Source: Ancylobacter polymorphus (GTDB lineage Bacteria; Pseudomonadota; Alphaproteobacteria; Rhizobiales; Xanthobacteraceae). From it: 64,000 nt of DNA. The notes beneath the pieces are model-generated. The model was not told where the DNA came from. It did no database searches and was given only the letters and a program-made list of their open reading frames with translations. The stretch is taken from positions 113,420 to 177,419 of the forward strand of contig NZ_JAUSUI010000010.1 in the NCBI RefSeq assembly GCF_030813495.1, in the 5' to 3' direction. Of the stretch, positions 17,501 to 28,271 are shown in pieces. Every line of letters begins with the position of its first letter. Position 1 is the stretch's first letter. The position numbers were made by a program, and so were the translations under genes.

Positions 17501-18295
17501 ATGGCCTTCGCGCGGATCGGCGACCAGCTGCTGCATTACCGGCTCGACGGGCCGGCGGAGGCCCGCGTGCTGGTGTTCGCCAATTCGCTCGGCACCGATC
17601 TGCGCATCTGGGACGCGGTCGCCGCCGGGCTCGACGGCCGCTACCGCCTGCTCACCTATGACAAGCGCGGCCACGGGCTTTCCGGCGCGCCGCCGGGCCC
17701 CTACCCGCTCGACGCCCATACCGGCGACCTCATCGGCCTCCTCGACCAGCTCGGCATCGAGCGCTTCGGCCTCGTCGGCATCTCGGTCGGCGGCATGATC
17801 GCTCAGGCGCTCGCCGCCCGCGCGCCGGAGCGGGTCGAGGCGCTGGTGCTGGCCGACACCGCGGCGCGGATCGGCACGCCGGAGATGTGGAACGCCCGCA
17901 TCGCCGCCGTCGAGGCCGGCGGGCTCGGCGCCATCGCCGACGCGGTGATGCAGCGCTGGTTCAGCCCGTCCTTCATCGCCGAGCGGCCGGTCGAGCTCGA
18001 CGGCTGGCGCAACCTCCTGCTGCGCACCCCGGTCGAGGGCTATGCCGGCACCTGCGCCGCCATCCGCGACGCCGATCTCTCCGCCGCCGTCGCCACCATC
18101 GCCCGGCGCACCCTGGTCGTCGCCGGCGCGGACGACCAGTCGACCCCGCCGGCCCTGGTCGCGGCGACCGCGGCGCTTCTGCCGGACGGCGCCTTCGTCA
18201 CCATACCGGGCGCCGGCCATCTGCCGCCGATCGAGCAGCCGGCGGCCTTCACCCATCTGCTGCAGCGCTATTTCGCGGAGGTCGGCTTTGCCTGA
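17501..18295 (+). CDS. pcaD: 3-oxoadipate enol-lactonase
   Basis: A 264-residue alpha/beta-hydrolase that opens 3-oxoadipate enol-lactone to 3-oxoadipate in the protocatechuate branch. Visible features are the oxyanion region [14 protein letters not shown], the lid-proximal YDKRGHGLS, the nucleophile elbow [10 protein letters not shown] with Ser near residue 94, and the C-terminal catalytic His in [12 protein letters not shown]. It is the first gene of the forward pca operon. Its stop lies inside the start region of pcaC. Confidence 0.93.
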   Translation: MAFARIGDQLLHYRLDGPAEARVLVFANSLGTDLRIWDAVAAGLDGRYRLLTYDKRGHGLSGAPPGPYPLDAHTGDLIGLLDQLGIERFGLVGISVGGMIAQALAARAPERVEALVLADTAARIGTPEMWNARIAAVEAGGLGAIADAVMQRWFSPSFIAERPVELDGWRNLLLRTPVEGYAGTCAAIRDADLSAAVATIARRTLVVAGADDQSTPPALVAATAALLPDGAFVTIPGAGHLPPIEQPAAFTHLLQRYFAEVGFA

Positions 18296-18683
18296 CAGGT
18301 CGGAACGTTACGTCACGGGGATGGCGGTGCGCCGCGCGGTGCTGGGCGACGCCCATGTCGACCGCGCCAGTCTCGCCATCACCGCCTTCGACGAGGATTT
18401 CCAGACCTTCATCACCGAATCCGCCTGGGGTTCGGTGTGGGCAAGGCCGGACTTCACCCCGCGCGAGCGCTCCATCCTCACCATCGCCCTGCTCGCCGCG
18501 CTCGGCCATGACGAGGAAGTGGCGATGCATGTGCGGGCGACGCGCAACACCGGCGCCACCGCCGGGGACCTGCGCGAGGCGATGCTGCACGTCGCCGTCT
18601 ATGCCGGGGTGCCGGCGGCCAACCACGCGATCAAGATCATCAAGCAGACCCTGGCCAGCATGGAGACCGGGGCGGCGGCCTGA
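18288..18683 (+). CDS. pcaC: 4-carboxymuconolactone decarboxylase
   Basis: A 131-residue AhpD-like protein that decarboxylates 4-carboxymuconolactone. Diagnostic blocks are [14 protein letters not shown] at the start, [18 protein letters not shown] in the middle and [12 protein letters not shown] with [11 protein letters not shown] at the end. No ATG precedes the conserved N terminus. The TTG at 18288, overlapping the last 8 bases of pcaD, gives the usual length, whereas the ATG at 18321 would remove conserved residues. TTG initiation by coupling to pcaD translation is therefore proposed. Confidence 0.9.
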   Translation: MPDRSERYVTGMAVRRAVLGDAHVDRASLAITAFDEDFQTFITESAWGSVWARPDFTPRERSILTIALLAALGHDEEVAMHVRATRNTGATAGDLREAMLHVAVYAGVPAANHAIKIIKQTLASMETGAAA

Positions 18684-18714
18684 GCCTTCGGGAGCGGGCG
18701 AGGAGGAGCACGAC

Positions 18715-19452
18715 ATGAGGAACAGCATCGGCGACCAGCGGCCCTTCTACCCGCGCGACCGCGCCTTGCATCCGCCGGCCTTCACCCCGAACTACAAGAG
18801 CACGGTGCTGCGCGCGCCGCAGCAGGCGCTGCTCTCGCTGGAGAGCTCGCTCTCCGAGCGCACCGGCCCGGCGTTCGGCCACGGCCTCATCGGCGCGCTC
18901 GACAACGACCTGATCCGCAACTACGGCCATGGCGGCGAGGCGATCGGCCAGCGCATCGTCGTCTACGGGCGGGTGCTGGACGAGGACGGGCGGCCGCAGG
19001 CCGGCACGCTGGTCGAGTTCTGGCAGGCCAATGCCGGCGGGCGCTACCGCCACAAGAAGGAAGGCTACCAGGCGGCGCTCGATCCGAATTTTGGCGGCTG
19101 CGGGCGCACCCTCACCGATCAGGACGGCGTCTACTCCTTCCGCACCGTGAAGCCCGGCGCCTATCCCTGGCCGAACGGCGTCAATGACTGGCGCCCGGCG
19201 CACATCCATTTCTCGCTGTTCGGCCACGCCTTCGCGCAGCGGCTGATCACCCAGATGTATTTCGAGGGCGACCCGATGATCCGGCAATGCCCGATCGTGC
19301 GCACCATCGCCGACGACGCCGCCATCGAGCAGCTCACCGCCCGGCTCGACCGCCAGAACACGCTGCCGATGGACGCGCTCGCCTATCGCTTCGACATCGT
19401 GCTGCGCGGCCGCCGTTCGACCGTGTTCGAGAACAAGCTGGAGGGCAATTGA
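18715..19452 (+). CDS. pcaH: Protocatechuate 3,4-dioxygenase beta subunit
   Basis: A 245-residue iron-binding subunit of the intradiol dioxygenase that converts protocatechuate to 3-carboxy-cis,cis-muconate. The Fe(III) ligands are visible: Tyr in [11 protein letters not shown], Tyr in [10 protein letters not shown], and the two His in [12 protein letters not shown]. The N terminus [21 protein letters not shown] segment is typical. AGGAGGA at 18701 precedes the ATG. The stop overlaps the pcaG start (TGATG), giving equal synthesis of the two subunits. Confidence 0.95.
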   Translation: MRNSIGDQRPFYPRDRALHPPAFTPNYKSTVLRAPQQALLSLESSLSERTGPAFGHGLIGALDNDLIRNYGHGGEAIGQRIVVYGRVLDEDGRPQAGTLVEFWQANAGGRYRHKKEGYQAALDPNFGGCGRTLTDQDGVYSFRTVKPGAYPWPNGVNDWRPAHIHFSLFGHAFAQRLITQMYFEGDPMIRQCPIVRTIADDAAIEQLTARLDRQNTLPMDALAYRFDIVLRGRRSTVFENKLEGN

Positions 19453-20078
19453 TGTTGAACCAGCTGCGCCCCTATCGCGAATCCGCCTCGCAGACCGCCG
19501 GCCCCTATGTGCATATCGGTTGCACGCCGAACCAGGCGGAGATCACCGGCGTCTGGGCCGAGGACCTCGGCGCCCGCATGCTGCAGCCGCAGACCAAGGG
19601 CGAGCGCATCGTCGTCGAGGGCATCGTCTATGACGGCAGCGGCGCGCCGCTGAAGGACGCGGTGATCGAGATCTGGCAAGCCGACGCCGCCGGCCTCTAT
19701 GCCGGCCCCGGCGAGAGCCGCGGCGCCGCCGACCCCGCCTTCCCCGGCTTCGGCCGCCAGGCGACGGATGGCGACACCGGGCTGTTCCGCTTCGAGACCA
19801 TCAAGCCCGGCCGCGTGCCCTATGACGACGGGCGGCTGCAGGCGCCGCACATCTCGGTGTGGATCGTCGCGCGCGGCATCAATATCGGGCTCAGCACCCG
19901 GCTCTATTTCGCCGACGAGGCCGAGGCCAACGCCGCCGATCCCGTGCTGCTGCGCGTGCTCGATCCGCGCCGGCGCGGCACGCTGATCGCCGCGCCCGCC
20001 CCCGGCGCCGAGCCCGGCGTCTATCGCTTCGACATCAGGCTCCAGGGGCCCGACGAGACCGTCTTCTTCGATATCTGA
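19452..20078 (+). CDS. pcaG: Protocatechuate 3,4-dioxygenase alpha subunit
   Basis: A 208-residue partner of PcaH. It has the intradiol-dioxygenase fold signatures TAGPYVHIGC and IEIWQADAAGLYAG, and PHISVWIVARGINIGLSTR where the beta subunit has its His ligands. The iron histidines are replaced, as expected for the non-metal subunit. The start overlaps the pcaH stop by one base, and pcaI begins 10 bases after the stop. Confidence 0.95.
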   Translation: MLNQLRPYRESASQTAGPYVHIGCTPNQAEITGVWAEDLGARMLQPQTKGERIVVEGIVYDGSGAPLKDAVIEIWQADAAGLYAGPGESRGAADPAFPGFGRQATDGDTGLFRFETIKPGRVPYDDGRLQAPHISVWIVARGINIGLSTRLYFADEAEANAADPVLLRVLDPRRRGTLIAAPAPGAEPGVYRFDIRLQGPDETVFFDI

Positions 20079-20088
20079 AAGAGCTTCC

Positions 20089-20934
20089 ATGGCCCGTTTC
20101 ATGCCGCTCGCCGACGCCGTGGCGGACAATCTGCGCAACGGCGACACCACCGCCTTCGAGGGCTTCACCCATCTGATCCCCAATGCCGCCGCCCATGAGG
20201 CGATCCGCCAGGGCTTCACCGACCTGACGCTGATCCGCATGACGCCGGACAGCCTGTACGACCAGATGATCGGCATGGGCATGGCGAAGAAGGTGGTGTT
20301 CTCCTATGCCGGCAATCCCGGCGTCGGCCTGCTGCGCCGCATGCGCGACGCCATCGAGAACCAGTGGCCGCGCGCCATCGAGACCGAGGAGCACAGCCAC
20401 GCCGCCATGGCCAATGCCTATGAGGCCGGCGCGGCCGGGCTGCCCTGCGCGGTGTTCCGCGGCTATCGCGGCGCCCAGCTCGCGCAGGTGAACCCGAACA
20501 TCCGCCAGGTGGCCTGCCCGTTCACCGGCGAGACGCTCGCCGCCGTGCCCTCGATCCGCCCGGACGTCACCTTCATCCACGCCCAGAAGGCCAGCCGGCG
20601 CGGCGACGTCTTGGTGGAGGGCATCATCGGCGTGCAGAAGGAGGCGGTATTGGCCGCCAGGCGCGCCGTGGTGACGGTCGAGGAAGTGGTCGACGACTTC
20701 GCCGGCGTGCATCCCAATGCCTGCGTGCTGCCGCACTGGACGATCAGCGCCATCGCCGTGGTGCCGGGCGGGGCGCACCCCTCCTATGCCCATGGCTATT
20801 ACGCGCGCGACAACGCCGCCTATCTCGAATGGGACAAGATCTCCGCCGACCGCGACCTGTTCGCCGCCTGGATGAAGACCAACGTGCTCGACGCCGGGCC
20901 GGATGCCTTCGCCCAGCGCGTCGCCGACCTGTGA
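20089..20934 (+). CDS. pcaI: 3-oxoadipate CoA-transferase subunit A
   Basis: A 281-residue class I CoA-transferase alpha subunit, which with PcaJ moves CoA from succinyl-CoA to 3-oxoadipate. Recognisable parts are DAVADNLRNGDTTAFEGF near the start and the long region with VEGIIGVQKEAVLAARRAVVTVEE. It is longer than the ~230-residue PcaI of pseudomonads and resembles the GctA-like form. pcaJ follows 9 bases later. Confidence 0.87.
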   Translation: MARFMPLADAVADNLRNGDTTAFEGFTHLIPNAAAHEAIRQGFTDLTLIRMTPDSLYDQMIGMGMAKKVVFSYAGNPGVGLLRRMRDAIENQWPRAIETEEHSHAAMANAYEAGAAGLPCAVFRGYRGAQLAQVNPNIRQVACPFTGETLAAVPSIRPDVTFIHAQKASRRGDVLVEGIIGVQKEAVLAARRAVVTVEEVVDDFAGVHPNACVLPHWTISAIAVVPGGAHPSYAHGYYARDNAAYLEWDKISADRDLFAAWMKTNVLDAGPDAFAQRVADL

Positions 20935-20943
20935 GGCCCGAGG

Positions 20944-21723
20944 ATGAACAGCTTCACCCCCAATGAGATGATGACCATCGCCGCCGCGCGGGCGCTGTCC
21001 AATGAGGATGTGTGCTTCGTCGGCATCGGCGCACCCTCGGCCGCCTGCAACGTCGCGCGGCTGACCCATGCTCCCGGCATCACGCTGATCTATGAGAGCG
21101 GCACCATCGGCACCGCGCCCGACGTGCTGCCCCTGTCGATCGGCGACGGCGAATTGTGCGAGACCGCGCTGACCACCGTCTCGGTGCCGGAGATGTTCCG
21201 CTACTGGCTGCAGGGCGGGCGCATCACCACCGGCTTCCTCGGCGCGGCGCAGATCGACCGCTTCGGCAACATCAACACCACCGTCATCGGCCCCTATGAC
21301 AAGCCGAAGGTCCGCCTGCCCGGCGGCGGCGGCGCGCCGGAGATCGCCACCTCCAGCCAGCAGATCTTCATCACCATGAAGCAGTCGACGCGCGGCATGG
21401 TGGAGAAGATCGACTTCTATACCTCCTTCGGCCACGGCGATGGCGGCGACCATCGCGCCCGGCTCGGCATCGCCACCAAGGGGCCGGTGCTGCTGGTCAC
21501 CGACCTCGCGGTCTGGCGGCCGGATCCTGAGACCAAGGAATTCACCGTGGTCTCGCTGCATCCCGGCGTCACCCGCGCCAACGTGCAGGAGACCTGCGGC
21601 TGGAAGGTCGCCTATGCGGCGGATGTCGAGGAAACCCCGCCGCCGACCGAGCTCGAGCTCACGACCCTGCGCGACCTCAACGAACGCACCGCCCGCGCCC
21701 ATGCCGCCGGCAAGGGGAGCTGA
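20944..21723 (+). CDS. pcaJ: 3-oxoadipate CoA-transferase subunit B
   Basis: A 259-residue beta subunit. The expected glutamate lies in YESGTIGT near residue 50, the position of the catalytic Glu of class I CoA-transferases (ESG motif). GGGRITTGFLGAAQIDRFGNIN, spanning residues 90-110, and the glycine-rich LPGGGGAPEIATSS are also typical. It is placed between pcaI and pcaF, and its stop lies in a duplicated 12-bp unit at the pcaF start. Confidence 0.88.
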   Translation: MNSFTPNEMMTIAAARALSNEDVCFVGIGAPSAACNVARLTHAPGITLIYESGTIGTAPDVLPLSIGDGELCETALTTVSVPEMFRYWLQGGRITTGFLGAAQIDRFGNINTTVIGPYDKPKVRLPGGGGAPEIATSSQQIFITMKQSTRGMVEKIDFYTSFGHGDGGDHRARLGIATKGPVLLVTDLAVWRPDPETKEFTVVSLHPGVTRANVQETCGWKVAYAADVEETPPPTELELTTLRDLNERTARAHAAGKGS

Positions 21724-21725
21724 CC

Positions 21726-22946
<1,221 letters not shown>

Positions 22947-22948
22947 CC

Positions 22949-23998
22949 ATGCAGCCTCGCCGGCCGCTGCTCTCCGCCCTCGCCGGCGACGACGAGATGG
23001 AGGCGCTGTTTTCCGACGACGCCGACCTCTCCGCCATGCTGCGCACCGAAAGCGCGCTGGCCGCCGCCGAGGCCGAGGCCGGCCTCATCAGCCCGGCCGC
23101 CGCCGCCGCCATCGCGGCCGGCTGCGAGGCCTTCGCGCCGGACTGGGAGCGGCTCGCGGCCGGCATCGCCCGTGACGGCGTGGTGATCCCGGAGTTCGTC
23201 CGCCAGCTGCGCGCCGCGGTCGACGCCGAGCATGCTGGCGCGGTGCATCTCGGCGCCACCAGCCAGGACATCATCGACACCAGCCTGGTCTGCCGGCTCA
23301 AGCAGGCGGTGGAACTGCTGGACGGCCGCCTCGCCCGGCTCACCGACCTCCTGTGGCAGCTGCGGGCGGTCGATGGCGCGCTGCCGGCCATGGCGCATAC
23401 CCGCATGCAGCAGGCGCTGCCCTTCACCGCCGGCGACCGCATCGACACCTGGCTGCGCCCGCTCCGGCGTCACCACGACCGGCTGGCCGAGCTGCTCTCC
23501 CGCCTCGTCGTGGTGCAGTTCGGCGGCCCGATCGGCACACGCGACGGCCTGTCCGGCCAGGGCGAGGCGGTGGCCGCCGGGCTTGCCGCGCGGCTCGGCC
23601 TGGAGCCGGCGCCCTGCTGGCACAGCGCACGCGACGGCCTCGTCGAGTTCGCCGCCTGGCTGGCGCTGGTCTCCGGCACGCTCGGCAAGATCGGCCAGGA
23701 CATCGCGCTGCTGGCGCAGAACGAGGTCGCCGGGGTGTCGCTCGCCGGCGGCGGCTCGTCCTCCGCCATGCAGCACAAGGTCAACCCGGTCGGCGCCGAG
23801 GTACTGGTGGCGCTGGCCCGCTTCAATGCCGGCCTCGCCGGCACGCTGCAGCAGGCGATGGTACATGAGAATGAGCGGTCCGGCGCCGCCTGGACACTCG
23901 AATGGCTGGTGCTGCCGCAAATGGCGGTGACCACTGCCGCCGCGCTGCGGATCGCCCTCTCCCTCCTCGGCGGCCTCCGGATGAAGTCAGTTGTCTGA
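22949..23998 (+). CDS. pcaB: 3-carboxy-cis,cis-muconate cycloisomerase
   Basis: A 349-residue member of the fumarase/aspartase superfamily that lactonises 3-carboxymuconate. The superfamily signature is visible as GGSSSAMQHKVNPVGAE (residues about 265-280), as well as GATSQDIIDT near residue 105 and HTRMQQALPFTAG near residue 150. It is about 100 residues shorter than gammaproteobacterial PcaB, as is usual in rhizobial forms. The last residues (GGLRMKSVV) look unusual and may mark the edge of the operon or a small truncation. It starts two bases after pcaF and ends the operon. Confidence 0.88.
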   Translation: MQPRRPLLSALAGDDEMEALFSDDADLSAMLRTESALAAAEAEAGLISPAAAAAIAAGCEAFAPDWERLAAGIARDGVVIPEFVRQLRAAVDAEHAGAVHLGATSQDIIDTSLVCRLKQAVELLDGRLARLTDLLWQLRAVDGALPAMAHTRMQQALPFTAGDRIDTWLRPLRRHHDRLAELLSRLVVVQFGGPIGTRDGLSGQGEAVAAGLAARLGLEPAPCWHSARDGLVEFAAWLALVSGTLGKIGQDIALLAQNEVAGVSLAGGGSSSAMQHKVNPVGAEVLVALARFNAGLAGTLQQAMVHENERSGAAWTLEWLVLPQMAVTTAAALRIALSLLGGLRMKSVV

Positions 23999-24277
23999 GC
24001 CTGCAACCGGACTATTAAGCGCCGGAAGCCAGCATGCCCTGAGTCTCTTATGGCGATTGCTGAGGTTGTAATCTGAGTCCCACAATATCATCGCAGGCCG
24101 ATAGCCTATACCGCTGCTCATTACCGCCTCTGGTCCAAGCTCCTTCTGATTCTCCTCCCGCTGCAAGAATCCTCCTCACCAGTCGGGTGTATAGCGCAGG
24201 TAGGCCGCTGATTTACTTGCCGGTCGATTCAGTTGTCGAAATCCTCGGTACAATCGAGCGCGATTGGAGGGTACCCC

Positions 24278-24730
24278 GTGCACGGTATCGACTTCAGCTC
24301 CTGGCGAAGCCTCTTCATGGTCCTGATCGGCCTCGCACTGTTCACCCTCATCAGCGTCGGTATCTACGTGCTGACGGCATTCACAATCCAGCGGCGACAC
24401 GAGCGCAGCACCCGCGAAATCAATGAACGCATGCGCGCGCTCATCGCTGCCTACAAGACGCTCAATAGTTCGGACACCGGCACTTTGACCGTCGATTCGA
24501 CGAATCCGCTCAATCTCCATCGACAAGGTCCGACCGTCGATAGGATGATCGAAATTGAGGGCGCGCTTTCGGACATTATCCTGCTCGGAACCGTAGAGCA
24601 GGTTCGCCTCGCGGTGCGGGCCGTGCACGATCTTTTGAACGGGGGTCTTGTCCGTACGAATGAGCTGACGGCGTCGCTCCGCCAGTCGATTCGCGAAGAG
24701 CTGAACATCGGTCCGGCACCCTCGAACTGA
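24278..24730 (+). CDS. Small single-pass membrane protein of unknown function
   Basis: About 150 residues. A hydrophobic segment at residues 9-33 (SLFMVLIGLALFTLISVGIY) is followed by a basic stretch QRRHERS and a soluble domain with GALSDIILLGTVEQVRLAV. I do not recognise the family. GTG at 24278 is chosen because GGAGG lies 8-12 bases upstream and the hydrophobic segment then follows directly. TACAAT at 24249-24254 may be a -10 element. It stands alone between the pca operon and a long gene-free stretch. Confidence 0.55.
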   Translation: MHGIDFSSWRSLFMVLIGLALFTLISVGIYVLTAFTIQRRHERSTREINERMRALIAAYKTLNSSDTGTLTVDSTNPLNLHRQGPTVDRMIEIEGALSDIILLGTVEQVRLAVRAVHDLLNGGLVRTNELTASLRQSIREELNIGPAPSN

Positions 24731-25329
24731 CCATCGGACAGCAATGCCCGGTGCTACTCTCGAACTCGGAAGCATCCGGGAGATCCATGTCCCGAGGGGC
24801 GAAAAAGGCGTAATCTGGCCGAGGAGTGAGTAGGCATTGACTTGGTGGCGGGGACGGCTTCGGGCCAGCTTCGCTCGCGGACGACGCGGTCTCATCCGCT
24901 TACCGGAAGGTAGACGGCATGCCCGCGGGCAAAATGCCATCCGGTACAAACGATAGGCGACGGGATTACCTATTGTATCACCGGTAGGAGGCCAAAGACG
25001 TCGTGACGCGCCGTGGCTAACAGGAGAGCGTCCTTTTAAGACGAGGCATGCATCGTCTTGGCGCTGGTCCAGCGCCCATTCAATCCAGCGTGCCGCTAGC
25101 GCCAGGCTCCATCAATGCACGCGTCGCGGGCGGGGAGCACAGCCCGAAGCTCCAGCACCGCCTGGATGCTGGAGCGTTGATCTTTGCCGCAGATCGTTAA
25201 AGACCGTTGCCCGCCGTCGCTGCGATCGGCCTGGCCTTTCTCGTCGGCATGGAGATGAACCAGGCCTGCAGAAGAATTGTTCGGGCGTCTTTGGTGATGA
25301 TCAGTCGAGGACGCAGCCGATATGCGGTC
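24731..25329. other. 600-base gene-free stretch with two adjacent perfect hairpins
   Basis: No convincing protein gene is seen on either strand. At 25038-25059 AAGACGA and TCGTCTT pair perfectly around an 8-base loop. Directly next to it, GGCGCTG and CAGCGCC (25060-25076) pair around a 3-base loop. No T-run follows, so they are not clear terminators. The rest shows nothing recognisable. Confidence 0.5.
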
Positions 25330-26430
25330 TCACTGAGTGGCAAGCATCGTGCATTTCGCCGGATCGATGGCGATATTGATGCCTTCGCCGACATGCGTTC
25401 GCAGAGAGGGATGCGCGCGGGCGAGGAGACTTACCCCGTTGATCTCGACCCGGAAGTCGAGCACCTCGCCGAGAAACACCTTGGCCTCGACGACGCCGGA
25501 AAGGCGGTTGAAGCCCTGTTCGGTGGGCGCGCCTTCCGATAAATGCAAATCTTCCGGCCGGATCGACAGCGAGATCGAAGCGCCGGGCGCCGGCCTGCTG
25601 CGCGCCTCGACCCGGAGCTGGCCGATCGACGTGTCGACGACGAGTTCCTCGCCCGACATGCCGCGCACCGTGCCGTCAATGAAATTGGTGCTGCCGATGA
25701 AGTCGGCGACGAAGCTGGTGGCGGGGCGCTCATAGATATCGCGCGGCGACCCGATCTGCACGATACGGCCCTGATTCATCACTGCGATCTCGTGTGACAG
25801 GGCGAGTGCCTCGCTCTGGTCGTGCGTCACATAGATGGTGGTCAGGCCGAGATCGCGCTGGGTGCGCTTCAGCTCGAAGCGCATCTTGTCGCGTAGCTTG
25901 GCGTCGAGGTTAGACAGCGGCTCGTCGAGCAGCAGGAGCTGAGGCTCCATCACCAGCGCCCGCGCCAATGCCAGGCGCTGCTGCTGACCGCCGGACAGCT
26001 TCGTAGCCTCGCGCTCGGCAAGATGGTCCAGCGAAACCGCTTCAAGGCACGCCATGACCTTGTTGCGGATCTCCGTGGCAGCGGGTCGGTTACGCCGCAT
26101 CTGCAGCGGAAATGCCGCATTTTCGAACACGTTCATGTGCGGCCAGATGGCGTAGGACTGAAATACCATGCCGAACTGGCGCTGGTTCGGCGGCACGAAC
26201 ACGTTCATGTCGGACGAATAGACCATGCGATTACCGGCGCGGATGGTGCCGGCGCTCGGCCGCTCCAGCCCGGCGATCGAGCGCAGGGTCGTAGTCTTAC
26301 CGCAGCCGCTCGGGCCGAGCAGGGTGAACAGCTGGCCGGTTGGAACGGAGAATTCCACATCATGCGCGCCGGCGACCTGTTTGCCGCTACCGTCTCGGTA
26401 GATCGTGGTCAATTTTTCTACGGATAGCAT
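25330..26430 (-). CDS. ABC transporter ATP-binding protein, iron(III)/spermidine (PotA/FbpC) type
   Basis: A 366-residue ATPase. Motifs in order are Walker A GPSGCGKTT, Q-loop MVFQSYAIWPHMNV, signature LSGGQQQRLALARALV, Walker B LLLLDEPLSNLDAKLRD and the switch YVTHDQSEAL. After residue 250 comes a TOBE regulatory domain (SIRPEDLHLSEG). GGGAGGAAAC lies before the ATG. It forms the end of a reverse-strand importer operon behind a fused double permease. The paired binding protein is probably at 29572, with a second at 11270. Confidence 0.9.
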   Translation of the reverse strand: MLSVEKLTTIYRDGSGKQVAGAHDVEFSVPTGQLFTLLGPSGCGKTTTLRSIAGLERPSAGTIRAGNRMVYSSDMNVFVPPNQRQFGMVFQSYAIWPHMNVFENAAFPLQMRRNRPAATEIRNKVMACLEAVSLDHLAEREATKLSGGQQQRLALARALVMEPQLLLLDEPLSNLDAKLRDKMRFELKRTQRDLGLTTIYVTHDQSEALALSHEIAVMNQGRIVQIGSPRDIYERPATSFVADFIGSTNFIDGTVRGMSGEELVVDTSIGQLRVEARSRPAPGASISLSIRPEDLHLSEGAPTEQGFNRLSGVVEAKVFLGEVLDFRVEINGVSLLARAHPSLRTHVGEGINIAIDPAKCTMLATQ

Positions 26431-26449
26431 TGTTTCCTCCCTTTTTGTT

Positions 26450-28201
26450 TTAGTTTTCGCTGATGCCGAAGCGCTTCGACACCGATTGGACGACCATCAG
26501 GAAGCAGAACAGCGCCACGATCATCATCACGCCGAAAGCCGAAAGCTCGACATATTGACCGTTCTGCCAGAACTCCCAGATCATGATCGACAGCACTTCG
26601 TTGCCGGGGCTGTAGAGCAGGATCGAGCTCGAAAGTTCGCGCACCGAGACGACGACGATATAGATGAACCCGGCGACCAGGCCCGGCTTCAGGAGCGGGA
26701 ACACGACGCGGCGGAAGGTGGCGAACCAGGATGCCCCGCTCATGGCAGCCGATTCCTCAAGGTCCTTGTGGATCTGGACCATCGAGGTGCTGTTGTAGCG
26801 CATGCCATAGGGCAGGAACTTGGTCACATAGGCGACCATCATGATCCACAACGTGCCGTAAATGCCGATGTCGAAGTGCAGGTAGAAGATCATTGTCGCC
26901 AGGCCGAGCACGATGCCGGGAAATACCAGCGGCATCGAGGCCAGGAGATCGAGGAGCCAGCGGCCGGGGATCTTGGTCTTGATGGTAATCCAGCAGATCA
27001 CCGAGGTCAGCAGCATCACGATGGTCGCGCCGCCGAGCGCCAGCACCGTGCTGTTCCATACCGAGGTGTAGAAGCCCGGATAGTCGAGCACGCGGCCATA
27101 GGCGGCGAAACTCAAATTCTTGAGCGCGGCCATGGAGGGTGCGGCATAGTAGCTCTGCAGCGACGCCCAGAACAGCACCAGGAACGGCAATGCCACCACA
27201 AGCACGACATATAGGATGAACAGGCCGCCGGTCAGGTAGCGCCAGCGGCCGATGTCGAGCATGCGTGGCCGAAAGCCCTTGCCGGTGACGGTGGAGTAGC
27301 GCGAACCCTGGCTGGAGATCCGTGACTGATAGTAGATCGCGACCGAGGTCAGCACCAGCAGCACCGCCGCATAGGCCGAGGCCAGACCGATATTGCTGGG
27401 ATAGCTCTGCACCGCCTCATAGATCGCAGAGGTGAACACCTGGATACCGACCGGCAAGCCGAGCAGCGCCGGCACCTCAAAGGATTCGATGGCGCGGATG
27501 AACAGCACCAGGAACGAGGCGAGGATCGCTGGCCACGCCAGCTTCAGTGTGATGCGGCGCGCGATCTGGAACACCGGCGCGCCGCTCATCATCGCGGATT
27601 CCTCGAGCGAGGGGTCCATCGCGCGGAACGCAGCCGTCACCATCAGGAACGCCACAGGCGCATAGTGCAGCCCATCCACCCAGATCATCCCGGGTAGCGA
27701 ATAGATGTTGAAGACCGGCTGGCTCAGGCCGAACAGATCCTTCAGCACCAGATTGAAGATGCCGATCTGCGGGCTGGCGATCATGATCCACGAGGCGGTG
27801 AACAGGATTCCCGGGATCACAAGCGGGATGATCGACATGGCGAAGAAGAGCGACTTGAACGGCGTGTTGGTCCGCTCGTTCACCCAGGCGAAGAAGGTGC
27901 CGAGCGCCAGGGCGAACAGGGACGTCCCGAAGGCGAACTGCAGGGAATTGCCCATCAGCCGCAGCGAGTCCGCACTGCCTAGCGCGCGCTCGTAGTTCTC
28001 CAGCGTGAAGACCGCCGGCTGGTTCAGCGTCGCGGTGGTCATGAAGCTCTGCCAGACCAGGAAGCAGAGTGGGATCAACGCCAACCACGCCACCACGAGA
28101 ATGACGGCACCGATCAGGAACCATTTGATCTCGATCGGCCTTTTTACTTGGGTGGCAGTATCGACGACGCTCTCGTCGCCTGCCAAAGACGTTCCAACCA
28201 T
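26450..28201 (-). CDS. ABC transporter permease, iron(III) type, two fused permease domains
   Basis: A membrane protein of about 583 residues with roughly twelve hydrophobic segments in two repeats, like FbpB/AfuB. The two EAA-type loops are visible: ESAMMSGAPVFQIARRITLKL in the first half and ESAAMSGASWFATFRRVVFPL in the second. The frame is open to 28321, but an ATG at 28201 gives a normal cytoplasmic start and avoids overlap with the previous gene. The ATPase follows after 20 bases. Such fused permeases carry iron(III) or, in many Proteobacteria, organic acids. Confidence 0.9.
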   Translation of the reverse strand: MVGTSLAGDESVVDTATQVKRPIEIKWFLIGAVILVVAWLALIPLCFLVWQSFMTTATLNQPAVFTLENYERALGSADSLRLMGNSLQFAFGTSLFALALGTFFAWVNERTNTPFKSLFFAMSIIPLVIPGILFTASWIMIASPQIGIFNLVLKDLFGLSQPVFNIYSLPGMIWVDGLHYAPVAFLMVTAAFRAMDPSLEESAMMSGAPVFQIARRITLKLAWPAILASFLVLFIRAIESFEVPALLGLPVGIQVFTSAIYEAVQSYPSNIGLASAYAAVLLVLTSVAIYYQSRISSQGSRYSTVTGKGFRPRMLDIGRWRYLTGGLFILYVVLVVALPFLVLFWASLQSYYAAPSMAALKNLSFAAYGRVLDYPGFYTSVWNSTVLALGGATIVMLLTSVICWITIKTKIPGRWLLDLLASMPLVFPGIVLGLATMIFYLHFDIGIYGTLWIMMVAYVTKFLPYGMRYNSTSMVQIHKDLEESAAMSGASWFATFRRVVFPLLKPGLVAGFIYIVVVSVRELSSSILLYSPGNEVLSIMIWEFWQNGQYVELSAFGVMMIVALFCFLMVVQSVSKRFGISEN

Positions 28202-28271
28202 TGGAGATCCCACCCTAAAATGGCCGCTTTTGCGGCTTTCCGTTATGGGCCGTTGTCCGGCCTTGTTCAGA

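Noticed and set aside
25197..25542. Short open frames on both strands around the end of the PotA-type ATPase gene
   Set aside because: They are mostly antisense to the ATPase gene or lie in non-coding sequence with no recognisable product.
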